Part shown: one piece after another, positions 56,734-63,961 of the stretch
How the letters are laid out: every line of letters begins with the position of its first letter
Numbering within the stretch: position 1 is the stretch's first letter
Origin: Bacteroidota bacterium
GTDB taxonomy: Bacteria > Bacteroidota > Bacteroidia > NS11-12g > UBA955
Direction: 5' to 3'
Length of the DNA: 64,000 nt
Assembly (NCBI GenBank): GCA_025354385.1
Contig: JANXMZ010000082.1
Span: 1-64,000 of the forward strand
Notes under the pieces: model-generated
Database searches by the model: none
What the model was told of the DNA's origin: nothing
Seen by the model: only the letters and a program-made list of their open reading frames with translations
Made by a program: the position numbers and the translations under genes

Positions 56734-58176
56734 CTACCGCATGATTTTATACGACGCCATTTCTCCAATTGTATTCTGCAAATAAAGTAAATAAAACCCT
56801 TCATCAACCAGTTTGTCAAATGTGATGCAATATTCAGTAGCAGAAATTTTTTGAGAATGAATGCTAATTTCTTTTCCAGTAAGGTCGAACATTTGAATAG
56901 AAACAATGGTCAGTCCATTTATTTTAAGATTAATTTTATCTTCAAAAGGGTTAGGATATACTTGTATCTGTTGCAAAATGTTCAATGGTAATATCCTGCC
57001 TGCATAGCAAGTTTCCATAGTGTCAATTAATGGCGCAAAGTATTGGGCTAAATGCAAGGTTCGGAGTTGGTAATTGTCTATGGCATGACCCACTACACTG
57101 GTGTTAAATCCTTGAGATACACAATCTGCAGTATTGTTAGTGCTATCAAACCAATAGGCGGGAGCCTTCTTTCCTTTGGCTTTCAGGGCTTTTATTTCGT
57201 TGACTATATGAGCAGAACCATGAACCCATGGATTGCTCATCAAAGAAGCACAACCTAAATTTAAAAAGCAATTAGAGAAGCCTGTGAGCACTTTATTGCT
57301 GCCATAAGGTACTATCAAATCATTGGGTTGATGATAGAGATAAATGGCTGGAGGATTGTTATAGGTATTATTAGATAACCAACCTGGAAACATGCCACCA
57401 AAGAAATTTCCTACGCCTTTAATCATGTACTTTTCGGAACTGACATTGAGAGAGCCTTCAATTGGTCCAAGGTCATTTCGACTCAATCGCATAGAGGCAA
57501 TACTGGTATCCCAATTGAATTGTTTAACACAAATATTTTCGTAGATGCTATTAGGTGCAATTACTGACGCAATGGTTCCACAATTAGCGGGTTTTTTTGT
57601 AAGTGTATCAAGGAAAGCAGTGCCTAAGGCAATAAAACCTCCAGCACTTTCGCCTGCCAAAAATACATTGCGGGCATCTATTTTATAAGTTGTTCTGTTG
57701 GCAATTAAATAGCGCAACGCCCCTTTGGCATCTTGAATGCCGCGATAGCAGCCGCGATACCACTCGGCAGTATCGGCCATGTTGGAACAGTCCCAAGGTA
57801 CATTGAACAATTGGGTAACATTGCAATGTGCATTTTGATTGGTCTGAAATTGGCCCAATCTATAATTGATAGAAGCAGTGACATAACCGCGCTTTGCAAA
57901 GTCTTTCATCCAGCGCTGCAAATCATAATCCTCTTTACTGCCGCTCATAAAAGCACCACCGTGTATTACCATTAGTAATGGGCGACCGCAACTAGGAGGG
58001 TTGTCGTTTTGTGGTACACAAATGTCCATGTCTAGAGTTCTGTTATTGCCTGCAAAGTCATATCCAGAGCCATAGTTGACGGTAGTCTTGGTGATTTTAA
58101 ATGTGGTGTCTACCCATTTTTGGGCGGATAAATTCAGGAATAAACCTGCAAGAGAAAGGAATAATATTCGTTTCAT
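56734..58176 (-). CDS. Secreted carboxylesterase-type alpha/beta hydrolase with T9SS tail
   Basis: 480 aa. Signal peptide (ILFLSLAGLFLNLSAQ). Catalytic features of the type-B carboxylesterase/hormone-sensitive-lipase fold: oxyanion IHGGAF (71-76), nucleophile Ser177 in LAGESAGGF, and downstream Asp/His. The last ~80 residues form a Por sorting domain: ILQQIQVYPNPFEDKINLKI, VSIQMFDLTGKEI, LVDEGFYLLYLQ. So it is an esterase exported through T9SS, probably used on extracellular lipids or polysaccharide esters. Six cysteine-containing loops may be disulfide-linked. Confidence 0.92.
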   Translation of the reverse strand: MKRILFLSLAGLFLNLSAQKWVDTTFKITKTTVNYGSGYDFAGNNRTLDMDICVPQNDNPPSCGRPLLMVIHGGAFMSGSKEDYDLQRWMKDFAKRGYVTASINYRLGQFQTNQNAHCNVTQLFNVPWDCSNMADTAEWYRGCYRGIQDAKGALRYLIANRTTYKIDARNVFLAGESAGGFIALGTAFLDTLTKKPANCGTIASVIAPNSIYENICVKQFNWDTSIASMRLSRNDLGPIEGSLNVSSEKYMIKGVGNFFGGMFPGWLSNNTYNNPPAIYLYHQPNDLIVPYGSNKVLTGFSNCFLNLGCASLMSNPWVHGSAHIVNEIKALKAKGKKAPAYWFDSTNNTADCVSQGFNTSVVGHAIDNYQLRTLHLAQYFAPLIDTMETCYAGRILPLNILQQIQVYPNPFEDKINLKINGLTIVSIQMFDLTGKEISIHSQKISATEYCITFDKLVDEGFYLLYLQNTIGEMASYKIMR

Positions 58177-58441
58177 AAAAACAAATATATAGAATTAAAA
58201 ATAAAGTGGGGGAGGCATGCTCAGTGTTGAGGGATTTAAAGGGGCACACCCTACCATCGTTTTTTTTCTTTGTAAAAAAAAGGGCTTACGAAATTAGTTG
58301 GATGTTGTGCTAGGTAGAGAAAAACTCAAACTAATTATGATTTTTTAGTTTATAGATTTCTAACTCACCTTATAATATAAAACCTTATTTTTGTTGAAAT
58401 ATAAAGAATAAAACTTGCTCCTATACATTCATACTTGGTTG

Positions 58442-58468
58442 TATAAGGATGCAAAATGCATCCTTATA
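58442..58468. repeat. Perfect 12-bp palindrome at the entry to the cassette array
   Basis: TATAAGGATGCA (58442-58453) and TGCATCCTTATA (58457-58468) separated by AAA. It lies 5 bases before the GTTATGCGT cassette start box. It may be the arm of an attC-like site or of an insertion site of the array; no R'' box was found for it. No T-run follows, so it is not a typical terminator. Confidence 0.5.
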
Positions 58469-58473
58469 AACTA

Positions 58474-58482
58474 GTTATGCGT
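58474..58482 (+). other. Cassette start box (R'-like) of cassette A
   Basis: GTTATGCGT. Its exact reverse complement ACGCATAAC occurs at 59609-59617, where the attC-like site that ends this cassette begins. GTTATGC fits GTTRRRY at 6 of 7 bases. Confidence 0.6.
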
Positions 58483-58523
58483 CATGCTGGGCGACAGTAC
58501 AAACATCAAACTAACTGCAAGAA

Positions 58524-59141
58524 ATGGACTATTTAACAATCATAATATCAATAGCAGCCCTGACAATTTCGGGAGCGACTTTTTGGTTAACAACGTTTAA
58601 AAAAGGTATTGTGAAAATGACAAGACCTACAATCATTTTCTTTGGACCTGACGGTGGTGGTGAGCGACACAACAAGGTTTTTATTCGGACTTTACTTTAC
58701 AGTACTTCGGACAGAGGACAGTATATTCAAAATATGTTTATCCGTTTGCAACGAGGAGAAACGGTTCAGAACTTTAATGTTTGGGTTTACGACAACAATG
58801 GTAGCCTTGTCCGGGGCAGTGGCCTTTTTGTAAATAAAAGTGGAGTTGCGTGCAATCATCATTTTCTTTTACCCAAAGATGGAAGTGGTTTTTCGTTTTT
58901 ATCAGGGGACTACGTCTTGCAAGTATATGTAGAGACAGTTGATGAAAACCCTAAAATGATATTTGAGCAACATTTACAATTAACCAAACAACAACAAGAC
59001 GAAATGAATAGTAAAGCTGCTGGGACTTATTTTGATTGGGCTCCCAACACACAGAACTATTTTTCTCATGTTGACACCAATCCGAAAAAGGATAAAGAAA
59101 TACTTGACATTCTTACTCAATTAACAAGCGACAAAAAATAG
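58524..59141 (+). CDS. Single-pass membrane protein, hypothetical (cassette A, gene 1)
   Basis: 205 aa. One N-terminal hydrophobic helix (MDYLTIIISIAALTISGATF, then FWLTTFKKG) with the rest soluble: a beta-rich domain (RPTIIFFGPDGGGERHNKVF, NMFIRLQRGETVQNFNVW, GDYVLQVYVETVDENP) and an acidic end. Family unknown. It is cassette-borne, transferred DNA: the first box (GTTATGC) is 50 bases upstream. The next gene starts one base after its stop, so the two are made together and may be partners. Confidence 0.75.
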   Translation: MDYLTIIISIAALTISGATFWLTTFKKGIVKMTRPTIIFFGPDGGGERHNKVFIRTLLYSTSDRGQYIQNMFIRLQRGETVQNFNVWVYDNNGSLVRGSGLFVNKSGVACNHHFLLPKDGSGFSFLSGDYVLQVYVETVDENPKMIFEQHLQLTKQQQDEMNSKAAGTYFDWAPNTQNYFSHVDTNPKKDKEILDILTQLTSDKK

Positions 59142-59142
59142 T

Positions 59143-59571
59143 ATGACAATAGATTACACTTCGGTTTTAGTCACTTCATTATTAGCCTTGACATCTGCTG
59201 TTATCGGTGGCTTCATTTCATACTATTTTGCTTCCAAATCTAAAAAACTTGAAGCGGTTATGAAGTTCAGAGAGGAAAAATATTCCAATCTTCTTATTCT
59301 CCTTCAGGGATTTGTTGGAATTACCACAAACGCTGAAACAAAAAAGAAATTCTTTGAAGAACAATACAAGTCCTGGATATACTGTTCGGACGAAGTTGTA
59401 ACAGCAATAAATAATTTAGTTCAGTTAGTTATTGACTCCGAGGGCAAAGACCCAAACCATCAAGACGGTAGAAAAGCTGTTGGCAATATAGTATTAGCAA
59501 TGAGAAAAGACCTTCTCGGAAAGACAACTCTTATTTACAAAGATTTCCGCTATACAGATGTTAGAAAGTAA
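59143..59571 (+). CDS. Single-pass membrane protein, hypothetical (cassette A, gene 2)
   Basis: 142 aa. N-terminal helix (VLVTSLLALTSAVIGGFISY) then a coiled-coil-like helical domain (SKSKKLEAVMKFREEKYSNL, DEVVTAINNLVQLVIDSE, IVLAMRKDLLGKTTL). The membrane helix plus cytoplasmic helical bundle recalls small proteins of accessory islands, but no family is named. Second gene of the two-gene cassette, one base after the first. The cassette's attC-like site begins 40 bases downstream. Confidence 0.75.
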   Translation: MTIDYTSVLVTSLLALTSAVIGGFISYYFASKSKKLEAVMKFREEKYSNLLILLQGFVGITTNAETKKKFFEEQYKSWIYCSDEVVTAINNLVQLVIDSEGKDPNHQDGRKAVGNIVLAMRKDLLGKTTLIYKDFRYTDVRK

Positions 59572-59610
59572 AATTAAAACATACAACTTCGTGGACAGAA
59601 AAGCACGAAC

Positions 59611-59742
59611 GCATAACAGCACCTACCCAAAAGGCGGGGTTTCGTGTTCCAAAGACAGTTTTGTGGTAAATCAAACATTAGCTTTTCAAATCAAGTTTTG
59701 TGGTAAAAGCCCCACCCTTCGGGTAGCAGCAAACCGTCAGAC
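59611..59742 (+). repeat. attC-like recombination site ending cassette A
   Basis: Begins with GCATAAC (R''), the reverse complement of the cassette's own start box at 58474. Then an imperfect inverted repeat of 17 bases: CTACCCAAAAGGCGGGG (59623-59639) against CCCCACCCTTCGGGTAG (59710-59726), three mismatches. The loop between carries a 14-base exact direct repeat, AGTTTTGTGGTAAA (59657-59670 and 59694-59707). It ends with GTCAGAC (59736-59742), one mismatch from GTTRRRY. Size (132 bases) and plan fit integron attC sites. Confidence 0.75.
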
Positions 59743-60000
59743 TGTCTAAAAACTCATCAATAGGATTAACTTGTTAATTAGATGCTTTGACTAAAATTGA
59801 TTGAAATAAATTCAGTTTTTACCTTTACATCATGAAATTTATTGAGGGACAAAATGAAAACCCTAATTAATATCCATTAACAAAACATACCGAATGGTAT
59901 TTTTTTTGTCAATCATTTATCAATTTAAAAAATGGCTGCCTAATAAGTCCTTTAAATTAGCTATTTTTGAGTTTTAAATTGAGTATTTAGACAAACTGAC

Positions 60001-60007
60001 GTTAGGT
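60001..60007 (+). other. Cassette start box (R'-like) of cassette B
   Basis: GTTAGGT, an exact GTTRRRY. Its reverse complement ACCTAAC stands at 60690-60696, the opening box of the cassette's attC-like site. The 258 bases between the attC of cassette A and this box (59743-60000) contain no gene and no second attC that I can recognise. Confidence 0.65.
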
Positions 60008-60011
60008 ACAA

Positions 60012-60695
60012 ATGCAAAGACAATTGAAAAACATATTTAAAATTTTCGTTTTGCTAACATTAGTCTCGTGTTCGGACAGGCAATCATCAACAGACAACCA
60101 GCCAACTTCGGTTAACTCGTTTTCAATAAATAGTTCCGCGACTCCCAGTAAAGATACTATTCATAATTGTGAGCCATCAGAAACATTTATTACACTTGTT
60201 AAATACATGGATTCATGCTCTTACCATATTGACTCTACTACGATTTTTAAATCAGCGAGACAATTTGACAGTATTAATCTGAACCAAGAATTTTATTCAA
60301 ATACATTTATTCATTCCCTTCTTAAAGACTCAGCTGTATTTGAAGAAGGTTCACAAAGTTTAGCAAGCGTAAACTATAACCCAATATATGATTTAAATTT
60401 CGGTAAGGTTAACTGCATCTGGACATATTCATGGCGCATACCAGACGCTGAAGATGGGTTAAAAAGGCGTGGGACAGTAGAAGAGTGGATTTTTGACTGT
60501 GACTCATCAGCCAAATTCGCATATGACTTTTTAATAAATGAGTACAAGAAAATCGGTTTTCCATTCTGCAAGACACCTGGATTTTATTTGCAATGCGGTA
60601 AATATCTATATTTATTTCACTCAAATCATACCGGTGTTGGCTATAGACATAAACCATTTCATAAATGGCTAACCAAAAGATGCATCAGCACCTAA
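60012..60695 (+). CDS. Lipoprotein, hypothetical (cassette B)
   Basis: 227 aa. Signal peptide with lipobox-like VSCSD (MQRQLKNIFKIFVLLTLVSC). Soluble part is Ser/Thr/Tyr-rich (FSINSSATPSKDTIHNCEPS, YMDSCSYHIDSTTIFKSARQ) with Trp-rich segment IWTYSWRIPDAEDG. No family recognised. The TAA stop (60693-60695) lies inside the R'' box ACCTAAC, a compact arrangement known from integron cassettes. It starts 4 bases after the cassette start box. Confidence 0.75.
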   Translation: MQRQLKNIFKIFVLLTLVSCSDRQSSTDNQPTSVNSFSINSSATPSKDTIHNCEPSETFITLVKYMDSCSYHIDSTTIFKSARQFDSINLNQEFYSNTFIHSLLKDSAVFEEGSQSLASVNYNPIYDLNFGKVNCIWTYSWRIPDAEDGLKRRGTVEEWIFDCDSSAKFAYDFLINEYKKIGFPFCKTPGFYLQCGKYLYLFHSNHTGVGYRHKPFHKWLTKRCIST

Positions 60696-60753
60696 CATAT
60701 AAGGATTAAACGCAGCTCAGCTTTGAGAGGTGCGATTTAATCCTGTGTTGAAA
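60690..60753 (+). repeat. attC-like recombination site ending cassette B
   Basis: ACCTAAC (60690-60696, exact RYYYAAC and exact complement of the start box at 60001), then a hairpin: AGGATTAAA (60702-60710) pairs with TTTAATCCT (60736-60744), CGCA (60711-60714) with TGCG (60731-60734), leaving A60735 extrahelical, the typical attC asymmetry. GTTGAAA (60747-60753) closes it, one change from GTTRRRY. A short loop (16 bases) makes this a compact site. Confidence 0.7.
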
Positions 60754-60987
60754 GATCCTTTCGGGAGACAGCCAGAGCAAGCAATATAGTAGTATGGAGA
60801 TTTAAAAAATAAGTCTTCCTTTTATTATGATTTTAAGCCTTTTTAATCTTGCATTTTTATGGATTTTGCAAGTTTTGCGCAATAATTTTATGTATTTGGC
60901 CTACCCTAGTTGATAATCATTGCTATTTGTTGTCGTGTTTTTTATAGTTTAAGCAATACAAAGCCTGTTTGCCATTTTTTGGCAAAA
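60696..60987. other. attC hairpin and left flank of the IS91-like element
   Basis: Cassette B's attC-like site to 60753, then about 230 AT-rich bases with no frame. It includes a TTTGCCA...TGGCAAA hairpin (60968-60986) directly at the transposase stop. It is part of the unit between two attC-like sites that carries the transposition genes. Confidence 0.4.
60968..60986. repeat. 7-bp stem hairpin at the end of the IS91-like transposase gene
   Basis: TTTGCCA (60968-60974) and TGGCAAA (60980-60986) with a T-rich 5-base loop. IS91-family elements end in hairpins near the transposase stop, so this may be the terminal (origin-side) hairpin, or just a weak terminator. Confidence 0.4.
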
Positions 60988-62172
60988 TCAATTGGTGTTT
61001 TTAAGTTGTTGTTTTCTTTGCTCTGCTAAATATTTTAAGGGTGGCGCATTAGCTTCAAAACTCAGTATCCGTATCATTTTTCCTGTTTTACAACATGGAC
61101 AAGTCTCCATATCAAAATTCAGTTTGGTCTTTGCTATCTCCTTTATTGTTGGCGTAACCAAATTCTGAATAGAAATGCCCATTTGAATTTGCTGCATCCG
61201 CAACTTCAGCTTTACCCGACTCGCTAAAAAACCATAGTGCCGTATTTTCATGAATTTAGGGGGCAATATATGTAAACAGAACCTGCGGATAAACTCCGTA
61301 GCATCCAATGTCATTAATTTTTGAGTCCCTCCACTCGCATAATCTTTATAACTAAAACTTACTTTGCCTTCCCTTATAGCCTTTATCCGATGATTACTGA
61401 TAGCCACCTTATGTGAGTAACGACCCAAATATTCAATTACCTGCTCTGGGCCTCCAAAGGGCTGTTTAGCATATACCACCCAGTTTAAATAATACAGTTT
61501 TTTGCGAAGTGTCGGTTCTATGGTTTGCTTTGTATTAACCAAAAACTGTTTGAATTTCTCCATAAACTTATTTTTATAGACAATGCTCATTGCCTTTATG
61601 GGAAACAAAAACTTACCTTGCGTTTTTGCCTGTTTCCAATACCCTGCCGGGGTGATACCCACTCCCGGTACTATCATGTGAACATGCGGGTGCAGCGACA
61701 GGTTCTGACCCCAGGTATGCAACACACTTACCATGCCCATTTGACCGCCCAGGTGTTTAGGATCCTTGCCAAATGTTTCAATCGTTTCCTTACTGGCCGC
61801 AAACAGGATATTGTACATTTCTTTAGGGTAATGGATACAAAAAATATTCAGCTCCTGCGGCAAGGTAAACACCACATGGAAATAAGTAGTGGGCAACAAA
61901 TCATTTTGCCTTGCCTGTATCCACATCTCCCTATTGGTAGTCTGACACTTGGGGCAATGTCGGTTTCTACACGAGTTATAGCTTATATGTACATGATTAC
62001 ACGAACTGTTATTACACTTGTCTACATGGCCGCCCATATACGCTGTTCTGCAATGCGCTATGGCATTGAGTACCCGCAATTGTTGTTTAAGCGGTGTGAA
62101 GGTTTGTTCAAATTCAGTTCTGTAATCTTTGATGATAGTGGCCAACTCGAAGGTTGGTTTAATCATATGCAA
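60988..62172 (-). CDS. IS91 family transposase (HUH/Y1 Rep type)
   Basis: 394 aa. N-terminal zinc-binding domain with clustered Cys/His (HVDKCNNSSCNH, CRNRHCPKCQ). HUH motif HPHVH (His163/165) followed later by the candidate nucleophile Tyr in EYLGRYSHK (Tyr248 or Tyr252). It nicks single DNA strands at the ori/ter ends and moves the element by rolling circle. The start overlaps the recombinase end by 14 bases. The sequence ends with a C-terminal zinc-like CPCCKTGKM. Intact length for the family. Confidence 0.93.
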   Translation of the reverse strand: MHMIKPTFELATIIKDYRTEFEQTFTPLKQQLRVLNAIAHCRTAYMGGHVDKCNNSSCNHVHISYNSCRNRHCPKCQTTNREMWIQARQNDLLPTTYFHVVFTLPQELNIFCIHYPKEMYNILFAASKETIETFGKDPKHLGGQMGMVSVLHTWGQNLSLHPHVHMIVPGVGITPAGYWKQAKTQGKFLFPIKAMSIVYKNKFMEKFKQFLVNTKQTIEPTLRKKLYYLNWVVYAKQPFGGPEQVIEYLGRYSHKVAISNHRIKAIREGKVSFSYKDYASGGTQKLMTLDATEFIRRFCLHILPPKFMKIRHYGFLASRVKLKLRMQQIQMGISIQNLVTPTIKEIAKTKLNFDMETCPCCKTGKMIRILSFEANAPPLKYLAEQRKQQLKNTN

Positions 62173-63067
62173 TATTGTACAGGCTATCCAATGGACTATG
62201 CGCCAGGCGAGGCTTTATACGCGCCACATGCAGGTAAACAATGGTGGTGCGTATATCGCTATGGCCCAGCAAGCGCTGTATCGAATGGATATCAATACCA
62301 TCCTCCAGCAAATGAGTTGCAAAACTATGGCGGAGGGTGTGCATGCTTACTTCTTTTTTGATGTCCGTTTTCTGTAATGCTTCGTTGATCACATACTGAA
62401 TGCTCCGCTCACCCATTGGCTCCCCGGGTGTTTGGCCCTCAAATAAATATACTTTTGGATTTACCTCTGTTAAATACTGCTGAAATTTTTGGGCTAGTAA
62501 GTTCGACAACAACACGTAACGGTCCTTTTTGCCTTTGCCCATCCTGATGTGTACTTGTTTTCTTATTAAATCAACATCGGCTATTTTTAGCAGACGCAGT
62601 TCATTCATGCGCAATCCACCTGCATAAGCAAAAGTCAGAAGAAAGCGATGTTTGAACCATCTGGGAGCTTTAAAAAGCACTTTGCATTCTTCCTTCGAAA
62701 GTACCACCGGAAGTGTAAACTCCTTTTTGATACTTGGCATGGCAATGGCCTTTTCTTCCATTCCAAACAAACGAAACCAATGTCTGAGACCGAAAACTGC
62801 TTGTTTAAAATAGCTGATAGACAATTTTTCATGAACCGTCATACGGTACAAATAACTATTGATCTCATCAACACTTATCTCGTGTGGAACCCTGTTGAAA
62901 TGAAGTGCAATAGTGGCAATACTGCGACTGTAGTTGCTGATTAAGCTTTTACTCCCCTGATCGATTGTTACCCGTTCGACAAATTTGGAATAGGCTGCCG
63001 AAAATCCTACCACGTTGGTTTTGGCTTGCGATACAAGCGTGATGTAACCCTTTTTAAAAGTACTCAT
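62159..63067 (-). CDS. Tyrosine recombinase (IS91-associated, XerD-like)
   Basis: 302 aa. Full catalytic set: Arg153 (AGGLRMNE), likely Lys179 or a neighbour (GKGKKDR), His243 and Arg246 (HTLRHSFATH), His269 (LLGHSDIRTT) and Tyr278 (IVYLHV). N-terminal helical SAM-like core-binding domain (VDEINSYLYRMTVHEKLSIS). It is the accessory recombinase seen beside IS91 transposases. It lacks the extra helix region of integron integrases as far as can be judged, so it is not taken as IntI. Overlaps the transposase by 14 bases. Confidence 0.93.
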   Translation of the reverse strand: MSTFKKGYITLVSQAKTNVVGFSAAYSKFVERVTIDQGSKSLISNYSRSIATIALHFNRVPHEISVDEINSYLYRMTVHEKLSISYFKQAVFGLRHWFRLFGMEEKAIAMPSIKKEFTLPVVLSKEECKVLFKAPRWFKHRFLLTFAYAGGLRMNELRLLKIADVDLIRKQVHIRMGKGKKDRYVLLSNLLAQKFQQYLTEVNPKVYLFEGQTPGEPMGERSIQYVINEALQKTDIKKEVSMHTLRHSFATHLLEDGIDIHSIQRLLGHSDIRTTIVYLHVARIKPRLAHSPLDSLYNIAYD

Positions 63068-63144
63068 ATTTGTTTTTTAAATTGAGTTCAGTTAACAAAA
63101 TATTTTTCATATTATTGTCGTATGAAGAGGCTACCGAAGGTTCT

Positions 63145-63198
63145 GTTCAACAATGGCTTGGCGCCATTGAAACGGAACGCCAAGCCTGCCCGTTAGCG
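63145..63198 (+). repeat. attC-like recombination site between the IS unit and cassette C
   Basis: GTTCAAC (63145-63151, exact RYYYAAC), then 9-bp perfect arms GGCTTGGCG (63155-63163) and CGCCAAGCC (63178-63186), then GTTAGCG (63192-63198), a near GTTRRRY. GTTCAAC is complementary in 6 of 7 bases to GTTGAAA (60747-60753), the box at the start of the IS-carrying unit, so the IS element appears to sit inside a former cassette that starts at 60748. The R' box here is the start box of cassette C. Confidence 0.65.
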
Positions 63199-63275
63199 GT
63201 AAGTTTAACGAACAACACAAGAACAACGGGTATGCTGAAAACCGACAAGAGTAAGCAAAGCAAATATTAATTAAA

Positions 63276-63737
63276 ATGAGAAAGACAATTACAATACTAT
63301 TAACAATTATCTGCATGACAATTTGTGCTTTTGGACAAGACAGTAATGAAAAACTTTACAAAGCAATTGTTAAAGGTGATACTTCGCTTGTAAAGCAACT
63401 ATTAAATGATAAAGCTGACCCAAATTTCATCAAAGCAGAAGGCCCTTGGATGAAAGTGAGTATGTTAATCACAGCAGTTAATAATGGCAACATTGACATT
63501 GTGAAAATATTAATTGCAAACAAAGCAGACATAAAGTGGAAGGACGGTTTTAATACCACAGCTTTAATGTATGCAGCGGCAAAGGGGAACAAAGAAATTG
63601 TTGTTGTACTCCTGGACAATGGCGGAGACATTAACGACAACGATGGGAAAGGAAACACTGTTCTATCAGCTGCGAAAGAAAGTAAGAACAAGGAATTAAT
63701 AAAATTCATTGAGGAGAAATTAAAGGAGAAAAAATAA
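63276..63737 (+). CDS. Secreted ankyrin-repeat protein (cassette C)
   Basis: 153 aa. Signal peptide (MRKTITILLTIICMTICAFG, cleavage near FGQ). Three to four ankyrin repeats: KAIVKGDTSLVKQLLNDKAD, TAVNNGNIDIVKILIANKAD, LMYAAAKGNKEIVVVLLDNG, then AAKESKNKELIKF. Protein-binding scaffold in the periplasm or outside. It lies in the cassette bounded by GTTAGCGGTA (63192-63201) and TACCGCTAAC (63774-63783), with the attC-like site following. Confidence 0.85.
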   Translation: MRKTITILLTIICMTICAFGQDSNEKLYKAIVKGDTSLVKQLLNDKADPNFIKAEGPWMKVSMLITAVNNGNIDIVKILIANKADIKWKDGFNTTALMYAAAKGNKEIVVVLLDNGGDINDNDGKGNTVLSAAKESKNKELIKFIEEKLKEKK

Positions 63738-63776
63738 CTCAAAGATAAATGTGATGAATGACGAAAGAAAACCTAC

Positions 63777-63908
63777 CGCTAACAGCACCTACAAGAAATT
63801 GGCGGTTCAGTGCTTAAATGAAGTTTTGTGCTTCGTATCAAGTTCTGTGCTGGAAGACAGTTTAGTGCTTCGAAATCGCCAACTTCTTAAACCTACAAAC
63901 CGTTATTT
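63777..63908 (+). repeat. attC-like recombination site ending cassette C
   Basis: CGCTAAC (63777-63783) is the reverse complement of the cassette's start box; the match extends to 10 bases with GTTAGCGGTA at 63192-63201. Inverted arms AAGAAATTGGCG (63793-63804) and CGCCAACTTCTT (63877-63888) match with one mismatch. The ~70-base interior has four related units around (T/C)TGTGCT or AGTGCTT, at about 19-base spacing. It ends with GTTATTT (63902-63908). Same plan and size (132 bases) as the site at 59611. Confidence 0.8.
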
Positions 63909-63961
63909 CATCTGTGAGTAATCACATAATTTTCGTGCGTCCTTATTTATAATTTGAAGTA

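Larger units (their letters stand above)
58177..58523. other. Region between the esterase gene and the first cassette
   Basis: 347 bases. AT-rich, no frame of note. An A-run/T-run pair (58260-58281) could form a weak hairpin. The right end has a 12-bp perfect palindrome (58442-58468) followed directly by the first cassette start box (58474). Confidence 0.4.
60900..63140 (-). mobile_element. IS91-like element with transposase and tyrosine recombinase (approximate limits)
   Basis: Two overlapping leftward genes, a tyrosine recombinase (62159-63067) and an HUH transposase (60988-62172), form the two-gene IS91-type element known from Bacteroidota. IS91-family elements move as single strands and leave no target duplication and no inverted repeats, so the true ends cannot be read. 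Limits given are from the nearest hairpin and the start of the next attC-like site. It lies between the attC-like sites at 60690 and 63145. Confidence 0.7.

Noticed and set aside
58260..58281. T-run/A-run hairpin as a terminator
   Set aside because: The stem has only A-T pairs and no clear GC core, so it would be weak.
61525..62361. Long plus-strand frame (278 aa) opposite the IS91 transposase
   Set aside because: It lies fully antisense to two well-supported genes and has no protein-like motif; it is a shadow frame.
62159..63067. Tyrosine recombinase as the integrase of the cassette array
   Set aside because: It is tightly coupled to the IS91 transposase, points away from the array logic and shows no sign of the extra integron-integrase segment. 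It fits the IS accessory recombinase better.
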